DNA from: Coffea arabica
Lineage: Eukaryota; Streptophyta; Magnoliopsida; Gentianales; Rubiaceae
DNA: 64,000 bases
Reading direction: 5' to 3'
NCBI RefSeq assembly: GCF_036785885.1
Contig: NC_092323.1
Location: 1,714,501 to 1,778,500 of the forward strand
Both the position numbers and the translations under genes were made by a program. Every line of letters starts with the position of its first letter. Positions within the stretch are counted from its first letter, which is position 1. The notes under the pieces were generated by a model. That model searched no databases. It was not told the origin of the DNA and saw nothing but the letters and a program-made list of their open reading frames with translations. Positions 13,033 through 24,029 of this stretch are shown here, in pieces.

Positions 13033-13392
13033 GCACCGTCGGTGGGTTGGAGTTGACACTTGACAAAATCAAAAGAAAGACTAGCTCTTAGCCTCTTGCT
13101 CGAACTTTCAGAAGCTATACTCGTACCACTGTCAGATTTCGCTTCATTTCATTTCTCTTTATTGGTACGGTACAATCAAGAAGATTTTTGTGAAGGATAC
13201 TAACTGCTAATTCTAGATCCGGACTTTCTGCTTTGATGTGATATATGGTGAGTTCAAAAATATTTTTACGATGAAGTAAAAAATTATTTGAAAAAATTTG
13301 TTATCCCTCTCAGCTCTTAATAATCTCGGTCCAAGTTTTATGCTACGCTACGTTGTTTTTTGTCCTTCGCATGTGGTTTCAATTCAGGGTAA

Positions 13393-13558
13393 GTTTGGAT
13401 AGTGTATTATTTGAAATATTATTTGGAATAATTACTATAGCACTTTTTGTGATGTGATGTATGTGAGATAAAAAGTAGTTGAGAATATAGAAGGTAAGTT
13501 GGGAAATGTGTTTGTGATGCAAGCGAAATATTATTTGAGATAATTTTGGTATTCAAAC
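13393..13558 (+). mobile_element. MITE, GTTTGGATAG family, copy 1
   Basis: About 166 bp with inverted termini GTTTGGAT...ATTCAAAC. The internal block TTATTTGGAATAATTACT and TGATGTGATGTATGTGAGAT are shared with 54478-54646 (opposite orientation) and 58526-58680. Non-coding. Confidence 0.8.
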
Positions 13559-16330
13559 ATTTTTTATCTCTCTCTCTCTCTCGCGCGGACGTTCGACTAA
13601 AACGAAAGGAGAGTTGAAGTAAAACTAATAATAATACTACTACAGTACTACTTCATTTAAACCAAGAATGGTAGAGAACATTAAAATATGTTAAGAGATT
13701 AGAGAGAATATATTTTTCACTCGCTCATATATTGAAAAGTAAAGTTACAAATGAGGCTTATAAGCCCAAATGTACATATATCTACATTAAAATAAATATA
13801 TGAATATAGTAGTTCATGATGAATTAACGCCCATGTTTATATGTATATATATAAATTTCGCTATTGCAAATATGTTGTGTACAAATTATCTTTTCATAGA
13901 AAATTAATTATCTTTCCAAACTAATTACTTCCAACTCTACAAAGATTAATTAGTGCAAAAAACTTATACATTTTAAACATTAATATTTACATATTTTTTG
14001 TTAAAATCTCAAACAGCACCTTCTTAAAATCACATTTCATTACAAGGATCTCAAATGATATTTTATTATATAATTTTATTCAATTTATTATAAAAGTTGT
14101 AAATTAATTTTGAAAACTATTACTTCTGTGCATTTTAATGGCTCAAATTCTCTAGAAGCTTTCCTTACTAATTTTGAAGAGTTTGCAATTATTTTTAATT
14201 TTTTTCTAAAGTTTAGTACACACGATATCATTTATTTTTACAAATTACAAAGAATCACTAAATTGCATGTAATTATTTAAAGTTAATGAATTAATTATTT
14301 AAAGTTAACGAATGAATTTTTCCTAACAGTAAAGTTCGATAAAAGAATTCGCTTACTTAAACGACTGTTTGTTTTATCATTTATTTGCTGAAATTATTAT
14401 TCAACACACCCAAACGCTTTCATAAAATACACGCAGCTAGTTTTTTTTTTTTTTTTTTTTCTCGTTAGCACGAGCTTTCAGCCATAACCTTTCTATTATG
14501 CAGACAAAAACATGCATGTTTCGTTGCGTCAGCACAAGCTTTCCACCACAGCCTATCTATTATGCCGACAAAAAACACATATGTTTCTTCTATCAAACAA
14601 ATAAACTTTCAGACAAACATATGTATGCCATCCCACATGCAAACACCTATTCTATATGAGATATAGTTTAGAAATACTAAAAATTGATAAAAACTAATTT
14701 AATACACCCTAAAAGTAAAACATAATTTTGGTACTAAATTATATAACATAGACAGAATAGAATGTTTCAATTCAATACTTAAGTTTATATGATTATCAAA
14801 TGGGTTATTATTACTTTACTCCGTTAACGTTCGGTGCCACTATCAAATTTCCCCTTAACGTTACATTTTAATTACTTTACTCCAAAGACTAACGGTCAAA
14901 TTTAACAGATTTTGTTAATTAAAGTGAAAAGACATATTTAACCCTTAAAATTATTATCACCTTACCCCCATAAACTATATCGTCATTATCAATTTACCAT
15001 ATAGAGTTATTTTTTAAACAATTTTTCCCACCATTAAACCAACATAGCAAGTTAAAGAACTTTAGAAAAAAGTACCCTCCTTTTTGTATAATAAACATAA
15101 TAAAAAATTTATAGTGGCTCTTCTCCTTTTTAGTATCAAGAAATAAAGTCAAAATATTAATCTCTTTCTTCCTGACAATCTTATTAATATTAAAACAACT
15201 AGAAAGATGGGGAGAGGGAGGTGGAAGGGGAGGAGGAAGGGGAGAAAGAGATAGAGAGAGAGAACTCAATTCTTTTTTTTTAAAAAAATACAAATAAGAA
15301 AGAATTAAATACGTATTATTTTAAATTATTTCACTTTTCTGTTTACCATCAAATTTCAATTATAATTCTGACAACCTTAAAGTAATATGATAATATTAGA
15401 CTCTTCTTTATTTTCTTTCTTTGCAAAATCTAATTTTCTGTCTCATTCTTTCCTATCTCCTTTTCTTTTTCTAGTATTAATAAGTTTTAAAAAAGAAATT
15501 TGAGAAAATCTTTTTATTTTTATGTTTTTGAATCTCTTAAAGTGAAAAAAAAGGAAGAATAACCATTCCAATTTTTTATTTTTAATTATATATAAAAAGG
15601 GTAAATATATTTAAAATTTTTTGACCATACTAGTTAGATTAACGATCAGATAAAATGCTTAGAAAATAATGTTAAGAATTAAAACCATTGTATCACTATA
15701 ATTTCAAGGGATAAAGTGATAACAACAGTATGATAATGCTATAGAATAAATGGTATTTTTATTCAAAATTTCTTAACATATAGACAATGCTATACCCCAT
15801 AAAAATATAAATTTGAAAAATAAAAATGGTATTTGGAAAAAAATTCATTTGTATCAATTTAATTCGATATGCTCAAAATCGATTTCTTATGAATTTATAT
15901 TTTTTCCACCATCTTCTTAACCCTTGCTCAAACCATTAAATTATACCAATTATTATAAAAATCAACTCAAAATAAGCAAATAATTAGTACCCCACTTTAT
16001 CACAATCACAAAAGTAAAAGATAAATAAAATTTAATTTATTATAATTTATAATATAATATTGCATATTCATCCAAAAAATATGAGTAAGAGAGAATGATG
16101 GAGAAAAGGGAAAAAAAGAAGAAAGTGACTTCCATTTCTTTTTTTAAAAAAATTTTGAGCTTCATTTATTTAATATGTTGTAAATTATGTGTTAAGTGAG
16201 GGTTAGTATAGTATTTTTACAATTATTATGGGAGGTAAGTGATATTTCTAATATCTCAAGGGTGCTAAGTGATATTAAGAGAAACCTCAAGGGAGGTTTC
16301 TGATATTATCCCAATCTAAATTGCTTGTTG
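13559..16330. other. AT-rich intergenic DNA, no gene seen
   Basis: No supportable ORF. A poly-T run at 14441-14460 is followed by a tandem pair of about 60 bp (AGCACGAGCTTTC..ATTATGCAGACAAAAA and AGCACAAGCTTTC..ATTATGCCGACAAAAA, 14467-14580). The stretch 16225-16314 ends with the GGTTTCTGATATTATCCC terminus typical of the element family found at 48721 and 57508, probably a degraded copy. Confidence 0.5.
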
Positions 16331-16347
16331 TATTCTTCCTAAACTAC

Positions 16348-16541
16348 TTTTTTTTTTTTGTCTACTCAGGGGGTATCCGGGCTTCGGGTAAGTCGGACCC
16401 GACTAATTCCCATGAGATTCGAGAGGAGAGGCCTCATCCCCTCGAACCGGTAATCACTGGAACTCGATCTCTGATGGGGGAGAATGGACAACGGGACATT
16501 AGGAGGTTTTCCGTGACCAATCGAGATACCCAGGAAGGACA
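16348..16541 (-). mobile_element. tRNA-derived SINE with 17-bp target-site duplication
   Basis: The element reads on the minus strand and ends in poly-A, seen as poly-T from 16348. A 17-bp direct repeat TATTCTTCCTAAACTAC flanks it (16331-16347 and 16542-16558). The head holds a B-box-like GGTTCGAGG. The 3' part ATTAGTCGGGTCCG...CCCGGATACCCC is shared with the SINE at 26897-27101, so they form one family, resembling plant Au SINEs. Confidence 0.88.
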
Positions 16542-16776
16542 TATTCTTCCTAAACTACATGTATGCCAGATTTAAGGTACAAGCTGTGTCATGATTCCAT
16601 GTAAATGTTTCAACATTGTATGTATTGACTATTACAAATTTCAACATAAGAACTATCGATTGATATCACGTATTGATGGAGTATTTATTAACTTTAGTAC
16701 GTTTGGTCTCCTATCTCCCATAACGTGTTCTCTTGTTGGTCACCATGTAAAGAAAGGCTGCTCTTATATATTATAC

Positions 16777-16778
<2 letters not shown>

Positions 16779-16835
<57 letters not shown>
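16779..16835. repeat. (AT)n microsatellite
   Basis: Uninterrupted AT dinucleotide run of about 56 bp in intergenic DNA upstream of the EXO70 gene. Confidence 0.98.
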
Positions 16836-16838
<3 letters not shown>

Positions 16839-17454
16839 GTTCTGGTTCAAAGAAAGACAAGTAGTCATGAAGAATGGGAAGAAAAGAAAGGACTAAAGAG
16901 TTGAACCAAACCTAACTAATGTTCCTGCCAACTAACCTAGGTATTAAAGTATGAAACTTACACAAATACTATACTCAAACGATAGTTGTCTCTAATACAG
17001 TAAAAGGAGACGATAGCGTTGGCTCCAAATCAAGTAATCAACTAAGATGGAGTGTGAATATTTGAAGGAGGTTCCAAGCCGGAATCATTTTAGAAATGAA
17101 TTACTACTAGTGAAAAAAAGAGATGCCCAAGTCTTGGGCGCCACTAACATTGCAGCGGTAGCAAAGAATTATGGTGTCCGCACAATGGTAAACAGATCTT
17201 TTGCGAAGTGTTCTCCGAACCAAAGAAATCCTCAAAATCATCGTGTCCGCACAAACACTTGCCATATTTGGTTTTCCTCATTCCTTAGCTTCAGGTCCTT
17301 TGTCAGAGAAACGATACAAGTTACAACTACGAGTCCACCACCCACCATTTCAATCATATTCAAAGAAGAAAATAAAGAATAGAAAAGTTCAAATATATGA
17401 AAAAGTAATTGCAAAATCAAACAGCTCCAGTATCTCCGGAGCCTTTCGGGCACC

Positions 17455-17765
17455 CTTTGCATGGTTTGCCTTGATCCCTTCACCCTCTTTCCTCCTCTCT
17501 TTTTTTTCTCCTCTTCCGCTGTCATAGGCCTATTTTTTCCTTTTCCCAAAATAAAAATTTATTTTTGTATGAAAAACAAAAACCAAGAAACTTTGTAACT
17601 AATCCCTTCTCTTTCTGTCTGTCTGTCTCTCTCTCTAGTTTTGCATGGTTTGCCTTAATCCCTTTCACTCTCTTTCTTTCTCTCTTTCCTCTCCTACTAC
17701 CAAGACCTATTCTTTCAGGTTGTATCATTGTACGAAAAACAAAAACAAGCATCTTTGCATCTGAA
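17455..17765 (+). repeat. Imperfect tandem duplication in EXO70 5' leader region
   Basis: Copy A (17455-17585) and copy B (17640-17765) both run from GCATGGTTTGCCTT, through a CT-rich stretch and a CCTATTYTTTC block, to GTAYGAAAAACAAAAAC. The second copy ends just before the ATG at 17768, so the duplication lies in the leader or core promoter of the EXO70 gene. CT repeats (17580-17640) separate the copies. Confidence 0.8.
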
Positions 17766-17767
17766 AA

Positions 17768-20068
17768 ATGTCTACCGTCGACACTGCAGAGAAAGAGAAA
17801 CCTCTGCCAGAAAATGTTTCTAGTTTTGGCTCTACTGCAAATGATGGCAATACTGACGACGCACAAGGCCACCAGGGAGGTCTTGATAATCAACAAAATC
17901 CAACGACTAAAGAAAATGGAAGCGAAAAAGCTGAATCACCCGATCAAAGCCATACCCCAAAAGAGCTTGGAACCGATAATCCACTCGATACCGAAAAGGA
18001 GCTGCCCACCGCGACAGGAGAAATTAACGAGAATGAGGAGGAGGTAGAGAAGGCGGTGGAGGGTGATCCAACAACAGAAGCGGCATCAGAGGTGGAAGAG
18101 CCTTCTCCTTTGCCTCCTGATCTGGGCAAGGTCTCGGAAGAGATTGACCAATACATCTCTTCTCTGTCAAACTCAAGCTTAAGCTCAAAGAATGATGATG
18201 AGAATTCCAATGTGCCTATATTTGTGGAGCAGTTTGCTGTTCTTTTTGAAGCCAAGATAGATGATTACGATTCAAGCGACAATCCTGTTAAATGGACCCG
18301 GCTGACAGACGAGGACTCTGCCTCATTCCTAGAAGCAGTGAACCGCGTTTCCAGACTATCAGCTTTGCTTTCTGAATTTTCGTCTGATTACAAGTACGCC
18401 TATTCCATCAACCGCATTGGTAGTGTTCTCCAGCGTGCAATGACTTATGTGGAAGAGGAATTCAGATCCCTCCTTGAAGAATACAAAATTCCCGATCATC
18501 AAGATCCGGAGACTGTTGTGAATAACCCTTCGTCGTCAAGCTCCTCCACCAATGCCCAGGACGGAGGGGAACAACCACCACGTCCTCCTCCTCCTACCGG
18601 CGTTGCAGCAGAAAATAATGATCCTCATCCTGAAGATACAAATAATAATGATAATAATAACAACAACGATAACAATGACAATCTTGGATACTCGGAAGAG
18701 ATATTGTCAGAATTGAGTAGATTAGCCAAGGCCATGCTTGTGGGAGGCTACGAAACAGAATGCTGCCAGGTCTACTTCATCGCGCGACGGAACGCGTTAG
18801 AGGAGACTATACATAAGTTTGGGTTTGAGAAGTTCAGCATTGACGACGTGCAGAAGATGAATTGGGAGTCGCTGGAGAGAGAGATCGAAGCGTGGATCAG
18901 AACATTCAAGCAGTTCGCCACCGTCCAATTCTCCAGAGAACGCAAGCTCGCGGATGCCATCTTCGTGGATCATGCAGCAATCCCCGAGGCCCTGTTCAGC
19001 ACCCTGCTCCGAGGCATGGTAGTCCAACTCCTCAATTTCTCGGAAGCTGTCGCCATGAGTAAGCGTGCCGCCGAGAAGCTGTTCAAGTTTCTGGACATAT
19101 ACGAGACCCTAAGAGATGTCCTTCCCAAGATGGACAACGGCCTACTGCCTCCTCAAACCCTGGACGAGATCAAGTCGGAGGCCTCCCTCACCCGAAGCCG
19201 GCTGGCTGATGCCGTGATCTGCATCTTCTGCGAGCTGGAGAACTCCATCAAAGCCGATGCTGGAAAGACCCCGGTTCCAGGCGGTGCAGTTCACCCCTTG
19301 ACTCGCTATACCATGAATTATCTCAAGTATGCGTGCGAGTACAAGGACACGCTGGAACAGGTGTTCAGAGAGCATCAGAAGATCGAAAGAGCGGACTCGG
19401 GTGCGGGATCAGAGTTCGACTACAACACTTCACAGGCTAACGCGGATGGAAACCAGAGCAATCAGAAAGCGGGGCAGTCTCCGTTCCAGGTGCAGGTGAC
19501 GAAGGTTATGGATCTACTGGACGCCAATCTGGAGGCCAAGTCCAAACTCTACAGGGATCTGTCGTTGAGTTCGATATTCATGATGAACAACGGGCGGTAC
19601 ATATTGCAAAAGATTAGGGGGGCTGGGGAGATGAACAGCTTGATGGGGGACACTTGGTGCCGAAAGAGGTCGTCGGAGCTGAGGCAGTATCACAAGAACT
19701 ACCAACGGGAGACCTGGGGGAAGCCCTTGAACTGCCTGATGAATCACGAGGGATTGAATGTAAACGGGAAGGTGGCGAAGCCGGTTCTCAAGGAAAGGTT
19801 CAAGAGCTTCAACGCAATGTTTGACGAGATACACAAGACGCAGAGTGCTTGGGTGGTTAGCGACGAGCAACTTCAATCGGAGCTGAGGGTGTCTATATCC
19901 AACATGGTGATACCGGCGTATCGAGCATTCATGGCCAGGTACGGTCAGTACCTGACGCCGGGGAGGCAGACCGAGAAGTACGTCAAGTACCAACCTGAGG
20001 ATATAGAAACATACGTTGACGAGCTGTTTGATGGGAACGCCACCCCGACTGGGAGAAAAAAGTTGTAG
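17768..20068 (+). CDS. EXO70B-like exocyst complex subunit
   Basis: A single-exon frame of 766 residues, as usual for plant EXO70 genes outside the A clade. Exo70 is an exocyst subunit that tethers secretory vesicles to the plasma membrane. The Exo70 C-terminal domain spans roughly residues 365-755. EXO70B-like signatures include ETECCQVYFIARRNALEE, IDDVQKMNWESLE, VVQLLNFSEAVAMSKRAAEK and LFKFLDIYETLRDVLP, and the end reads YVKYQPEDIETYVDELFDG. At 766 residues it is longer than Arabidopsis EXO70B1, recalled as about 624. The excess is an acidic, disordered N-terminus (residues 1-115), a Ser/Pro-rich segment (255-280) and an Asn/Asp run (292-305). The start was chosen at the first ATG, in an AAAA-ATG-T context. 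B-clade proteins act in immunity and autophagy-related transport; that role is inferred from family. Confidence 0.95.
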   Translation: MSTVDTAEKEKPLPENVSSFGSTANDGNTDDAQGHQGGLDNQQNPTTKENGSEKAESPDQSHTPKELGTDNPLDTEKELPTATGEINENEEEVEKAVEGDPTTEAASEVEEPSPLPPDLGKVSEEIDQYISSLSNSSLSSKNDDENSNVPIFVEQFAVLFEAKIDDYDSSDNPVKWTRLTDEDSASFLEAVNRVSRLSALLSEFSSDYKYAYSINRIGSVLQRAMTYVEEEFRSLLEEYKIPDHQDPETVVNNPSSSSSSTNAQDGGEQPPRPPPPTGVAAENNDPHPEDTNNNDNNNNNDNNDNLGYSEEILSELSRLAKAMLVGGYETECCQVYFIARRNALEETIHKFGFEKFSIDDVQKMNWESLEREIEAWIRTFKQFATVQFSRERKLADAIFVDHAAIPEALFSTLLRGMVVQLLNFSEAVAMSKRAAEKLFKFLDIYETLRDVLPKMDNGLLPPQTLDEIKSEASLTRSRLADAVICIFCELENSIKADAGKTPVPGGAVHPLTRYTMNYLKYACEYKDTLEQVFREHQKIERADSGAGSEFDYNTSQANADGNQSNQKAGQSPFQVQVTKVMDLLDANLEAKSKLYRDLSLSSIFMMNNGRYILQKIRGAGEMNSLMGDTWCRKRSSELRQYHKNYQRETWGKPLNCLMNHEGLNVNGKVAKPVLKERFKSFNAMFDEIHKTQSAWVVSDEQLQSELRVSISNMVIPAYRAFMARYGQYLTPGRQTEKYVKYQPEDIETYVDELFDGNATPTGRKKL

Positions 20069-22389
20069 CATTATTAATAGCATAAATTTGGTTTGATCAG
20101 ATTGTGAACCAGCAAATGAAACGCAAGCGCACCAGTTGAGATTAAGTTGTAGCATATGCTTTTGGTTTTGGTTTTGGTTTGATGAAGAGGTCAAATTTAT
20201 TAGTAAGTACGGATGGTCCCTTTGGTTTGTTGTCGATCTTGACAGTTGACACCGCTGGCTAGCTGTTCAGAATTTGACTGTCATGTGAACGAATTTCATC
20301 AGAATATAACAAAGTGAAGAAGAGAGATGCATGCATGGTGGCTAGGGCTAGGACTAGGGACTTCCCCAAACTCTCTTGCTTCACCGATACAGACCGGTTT
20401 CCCAGACATGTTTGTCGTCGTCGTCATCGTTGATGCCTGTAAACTGTAAACTGATCGTCCTCGATCCCTCTTAATTTCCGTCTTTTTTCTAAAATTTTTA
20501 GACTTATCCTGTTAGTGGTTACGTCGTTTCTTTTTTTGTTCCAAATGCAAAACATCATGAATCTGATTTTGTAATTTTGACTAGTTAGCTTGGATGATGT
20601 ATCTTTTTCGTAAAAGTAATTAGGAAAGTTTAATTACTCGTTAATTTATTTATTGAATGCTCTCATGTTCATATTCATTCTCCTTTTCCTGTTGAGCTTT
20701 CATCCATGTTAACCAAGTCTCGTATTAATGCTACATTACTCCATTTTCCCTAGGATTTAAGGAGTAGATCTTTCAGCAGTTCTGGTTCATACATGGGATT
20801 GTCAGTGCCACCTTCTAGTCGCAACTAAATGCCCTATTTATTTAAATTATTATCTACTCTTTAATTTTTTTAATAACTCAAGTTGGTTTGATTTAACTCA
20901 AGTTTTCTTCATTGCAACTTCTATAATTATGTCAAGCATCCTATTCATTTAAATTGTCACGTGCTCTTTAATTTTTTTTAATAACTAAAATTGATTTTTG
21001 AGTTTATTTTACCTTCACGTGATAAATGGGATTGGCACTGAATTTGACACAAATATCGAGGATCCCAATTGGTTCATGGTCGCCCAGCATGCGTTGATAT
21101 GCCACCATTTACAAATTCAGGTGGAAATTGCGAGCCAAAAAATGAGGCTGATCAGAAATGCGGAGAGAACTCTGTTGCTTCATCAGTAGCAGAAAAGGAA
21201 GATCAACAAGCAAAAGAGAGACGAGCATATCAGAGAAGAAAAATGAAGTCTATGACTACTCACTCTTTCTTACCCTACTTTTGCTTTGAATAATTGTTTT
21301 CATAGTTAACATATTGACCTTTTTGCAAACAAATATTTGCTCCAATAATTATTTTCATGGTTGACATATTAACCTTTATACCAACAAATATATCCTCAAA
21401 TAATTATTTTTCATAGTTAAATTATTAACCATTTTACCAATAAATTATATGAAAAAAAATCGCCCTTTAAAGACTGTGTGGAAGGAGTCCTCTATATACA
21501 GATTCAAGGCTAAGATTATATTTATTGAGGAAGCTGCGGAAGATCAATCATCATAAGGACTCAAACAGATGAATTAATTTACTTATGAGCCGCAAGACAA
21601 AATTCGTGACTCTGACCACTGTCATTAATGCACGACTTTGTTCTTGTTTGGAGATTAAATTACTGTCTTGAATTTGGAAGCCAAGTCCCAGAACAATTTT
21701 GCCGTAACTTCATGGCTGGCTCCTCTGTTTTGTAAGCGAGGAGATGAATATAATGGTGTTTTAGGTGTTTGGCGTTGACCTAACAAATGTTCAGTTACTT
21801 TGATTGCTTGATCGCAATTTTTTTTAAAGATACGTATTGGCTTTTACACGAACTGTGTGTTAGCTCTTGCTTTAGATTAGTGCTCATAAATACGTCGGCT
21901 AAGAAACATGGAGGCCTTTAGTTTGACTGCTTATCAACAAAGGCCATTCCAATTGAGGTTTGAGATCTGTGGGAACTATTGCTCCTGGAGTCATTTTGCA
22001 TCCTTAGACATTTCTGCATTTTCAACTATTATGTGCCCAGAATAGAGATTCATTTGGCTCGTGATTTTTTTGTGGATGCCTGTTTTGAGTTGTTGTGGAC
22101 CTTTAATCAGGTTTTAGCTTCCCAGGATGATGATCGCCTCTGACAACTGATCCTGATGAACTGATTGATTTCGAGGATAATGAAGGGACAACTAAGTGGA
22201 GATGGAGGAAGATATTTTCAGAAAGAATCCTTCTTTCTAAGAGTAGGATTTCAGCTGACTCGCGGAGACAATCCTTCGCAGCCACAGGTCGCATGAAGAG
22301 AGAATGGCTGGATTGGTTTAGTAGACTGAAATTGTATTAGTAAAATGTTTCTTTCCTCTGCAAATGATCTGAATCATTCTTTCCTGTAT
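20069..22389. other. Intergenic DNA with small direct repeats
   Basis: Contains a (TTTTGG)n run at 20159-20180 and two related copies of TTTAATTTTTTTAATAACT (20859 and 20970). An open stretch at 22151-22339 (DPDELIDFEDNEG...WLDWFSRLKLY) is unrecognised and may be a gene remnant. No supportable gene was found. Confidence 0.5.
21291..21455 (+). repeat. Three tandem 55-bp units
   Basis: Units start at 21291, 21346 and 21401 with TAATTRTTTTCATRGTT, then ATTAACC or ATTGACC, then ACAAATAT. The third is the most diverged. Confidence 0.85.
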
Positions 22390-22398
22390 TTTTACTTT

Positions 22399-22520
22399 GG
22401 GAAAATCGCCATTTTAGTCCTTGAACTATTTTACTTATGCCAATTTCATCCCTTAATGTTTTTTTAGCCTAATTTAGTCCTTCAACTTAAATTTATTGTC
22501 CAATTAAATCCTTTTACGGT
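22399..22520 (+). repeat. Left terminal inverted repeat of Pack-MULE
   Basis: About 118 bp that pair with 24030-24148 almost base for base, including TTAGTCCTTGAACTATTTTA and TTAAATTTATTGTCCAATTA. Confidence 0.92.
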
Positions 22521-22719
22521 GGTGCCACCCACTAAACCTTTTCCGACATGAAAAAACGCTACCTAACCAAGGGCAAGAATGGAAGTACAAGTCATGTCCT
22601 ACGTTAAAATAAAGAAATATGAAAAATTTTCATCTAATGGGGTAAAACAAAAATTTTACACTAAATTGGGGAGAAAAACAAAAATCTGCAAAAGAAGTGG
22701 CTGGAATCCGGCAAACTAG

Positions 22720-22790
22720 TTATCTGCTGGTTAACGGAATCACCATGGTGATTCATGAAACTACACTCTTTCGTGATAACCAGCAGATAA
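22720..22790. repeat. Hairpin inside Pack-MULE
   Basis: TTATCTGCTGGTTA (22720-22733) pairs perfectly with TAACCAGCAGATAA (22777-22790). The loop contains TCACCATGGTGATTCATG, whose complement recurs in the PPR fragment near 23698-23720. Confidence 0.85.
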
Positions 22791-22802
22791 CGGAATCACC
22801 AA

Positions 22803-23082
22803 ATGAGAAAAATCCCACAACGAAGGCGAGAAAATAGCACCGCCTGGGAAGGGGCTTTCGTGACTCTGGGTCTTCCAGCAATCCTTCCTCCTCAATCACG
22901 TCACACTCTTTCCACAGTTTTTGGCCCTTATGGCTAGGGTGCCTATTCCCACCCGATCCGCCATCGTTTGGGTTGATCTTCCTCGATCCAGGCTTGAGGG
23001 AGCCGGAGAAGCGGCTGGTAGACGACTCCCTGGAGTGATGGCCGACGGAGAAGTGAGAGTAGGGTGGCGAGCCCGCCGAATC
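22803..23082 (-). pseudogene. Captured LEA_2 / NHL-type protein fragment (At5g42860-like)
   Basis: The minus strand reads SPPYSHFSVGHHSRESSTSR, then FSGSLKPGSRKINPNDG, WKECDVIEEEGLLED and PLPRRCYFLAFVVGFF, then loses similarity. This matches the juxtamembrane region and the start of the membrane helix of plant LEA hydroxyproline-rich (NDR1/HIN1-like) proteins such as At5g42860, as recalled. The real gene's N-terminus and the whole LEA_2 domain are absent. The frame is still open, so capture may be fairly recent. It lies antisense to and directly abuts the PAP2 fragment. Function as a protein is not expected; an antisense transcript is conceivable. Confidence 0.8.
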
Positions 23083-23099
23083 CACCCATCCAAACCTGC

Positions 23100-23485
23100 A
23101 AAAAATGGGTTCAACGTCCCCAACAATTCTACCATCATCCTCCGCCACCTTATTAAATTTGACACTGCCCTTTCCCTCTGCCCAACAATCCTTACAGTTT
23201 CCTCAAATTCCTCGAATTCTCAGGGAACGGTCACCTCTTCTGCCCTCTAATCCTCTCCCTCCTCCTCTACCCTCTCTCGACCACCGCCGCCACTGCCAAC
23301 CGTTTTCTCCTCGACCTGTTTTTAGGAGCACTTCTGGACATCCTCCTCATTGGCCGCCTCAAACATCTCATCCGCCGCCCCCGACTCATCTCCAACAAAA
23401 ACATGTTTGTGTCTTTTGCCGTCGACCACTGGTCTTTTCCTTCTGGCCATAGTTCTCGAGTTTCCTTTATTGCCCTTTCTTAATT
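23100..23485 (+). pseudogene. Captured PAP2-family lipid phosphate phosphatase fragment
   Basis: The plus strand begins ATGGGTTCAACG and, with one frameshift in the region 23160-23200, reads LEFSGNGHLFCPLILSLLLY, LLDLFLGALLDILLIGRLKH, LIRRPRLISNKNMFVSFAVD and HWSFPSGHSSRVSFIALS before a stop. RRPR and FPSGHSSR resemble the acid-phosphatase (PAP2) signature motifs 1 and 2 of lipid phosphate phosphatases. Motif 3 and the C-terminal helices are missing. It corresponds to the first part of a small plant phosphatidic-acid phosphatase-like protein. The frameshift, truncation and position between MULE repeats make it a captured pseudogene rather than a working enzyme. Confidence 0.85.
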
Positions 23486-23589
23486 GCTGCATTGTTTTTT
23501 TCCAGAGGATTCATTAATTGGGGTAAAATCTTGTGTGATTGTCATAAAAACAGCTCATTTGTGAGATATTTTTGTGAGCAGCTTTTTTT

Positions 23590-23810
23590 GCTTAATATGC
23601 ACTCTACATTGTGTGTAGTTCTTTGTTCAATATGTTTTCTAGATTGCATTTTGTCGAAAAAGCCGGAAAAGTGTTTGATGAAATGCTTAAAAGAATTGTA
23701 GTTTCATGAATCACCATGGTTTTCTGGGTATGCGAACACTAGACAGGCTAGACTTGCTAAGGAGGCATTTCAAGTTTTTCAACCCTTATTTGATGGAAGG
23801 TAGATAAACG
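23590..23810 (+). pseudogene. Captured pentatricopeptide-repeat (PPR) gene fragment
   Basis: The plus strand reads LFNMFSRLHFVEKAGKVFDE and MLKRIVVS, then TGA where PPR proteins usually have TGG (the W of VVSW). It continues ITM and, after a frameshift, SGYANTRQARLAKEAFQVFQ. The order NM(Y/F)S..., KVFDEM, VVSW, SGYA, A..A..F is the hallmark of PLS-class PPR repeats. Only about two repeats are present. It is disrupted by a stop and a frameshift, so it is a captured, decayed fragment. Confidence 0.75.
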
Positions 23811-24029
23811 ACTTGAACGAATTTTTTTAGAACTTTTGATGATACTGGTGATGGTCCTGGAGAGAACTTTTGACAATCTCTATTTTCTATCCCAATTTGG
23901 TCGAAATTTTGTTTTTCTCCCCTTTTTAGTTTTTTGGGTTCTAGCTTTGGCCCTTGCTTTGTAATTCCTGGATTGCCCTTAATTGGGTGGTGATTTTGTG
24001 CCGGAAAAATTGTAATTGGTGGTGCGTTC

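Noticed and set aside
19514-20194. 226-codon minus-strand frame over EXO70
   Set aside because: A shadow of the EXO70 coding sequence; its composition follows the opposite strand's codon pattern.
22151-22339. Open stretch DPDELIDFEDNEG...WLDWFSRLKLY
   Set aside because: No recognisable family, no confident splice sites and stops just upstream; mentioned only as a possible remnant.
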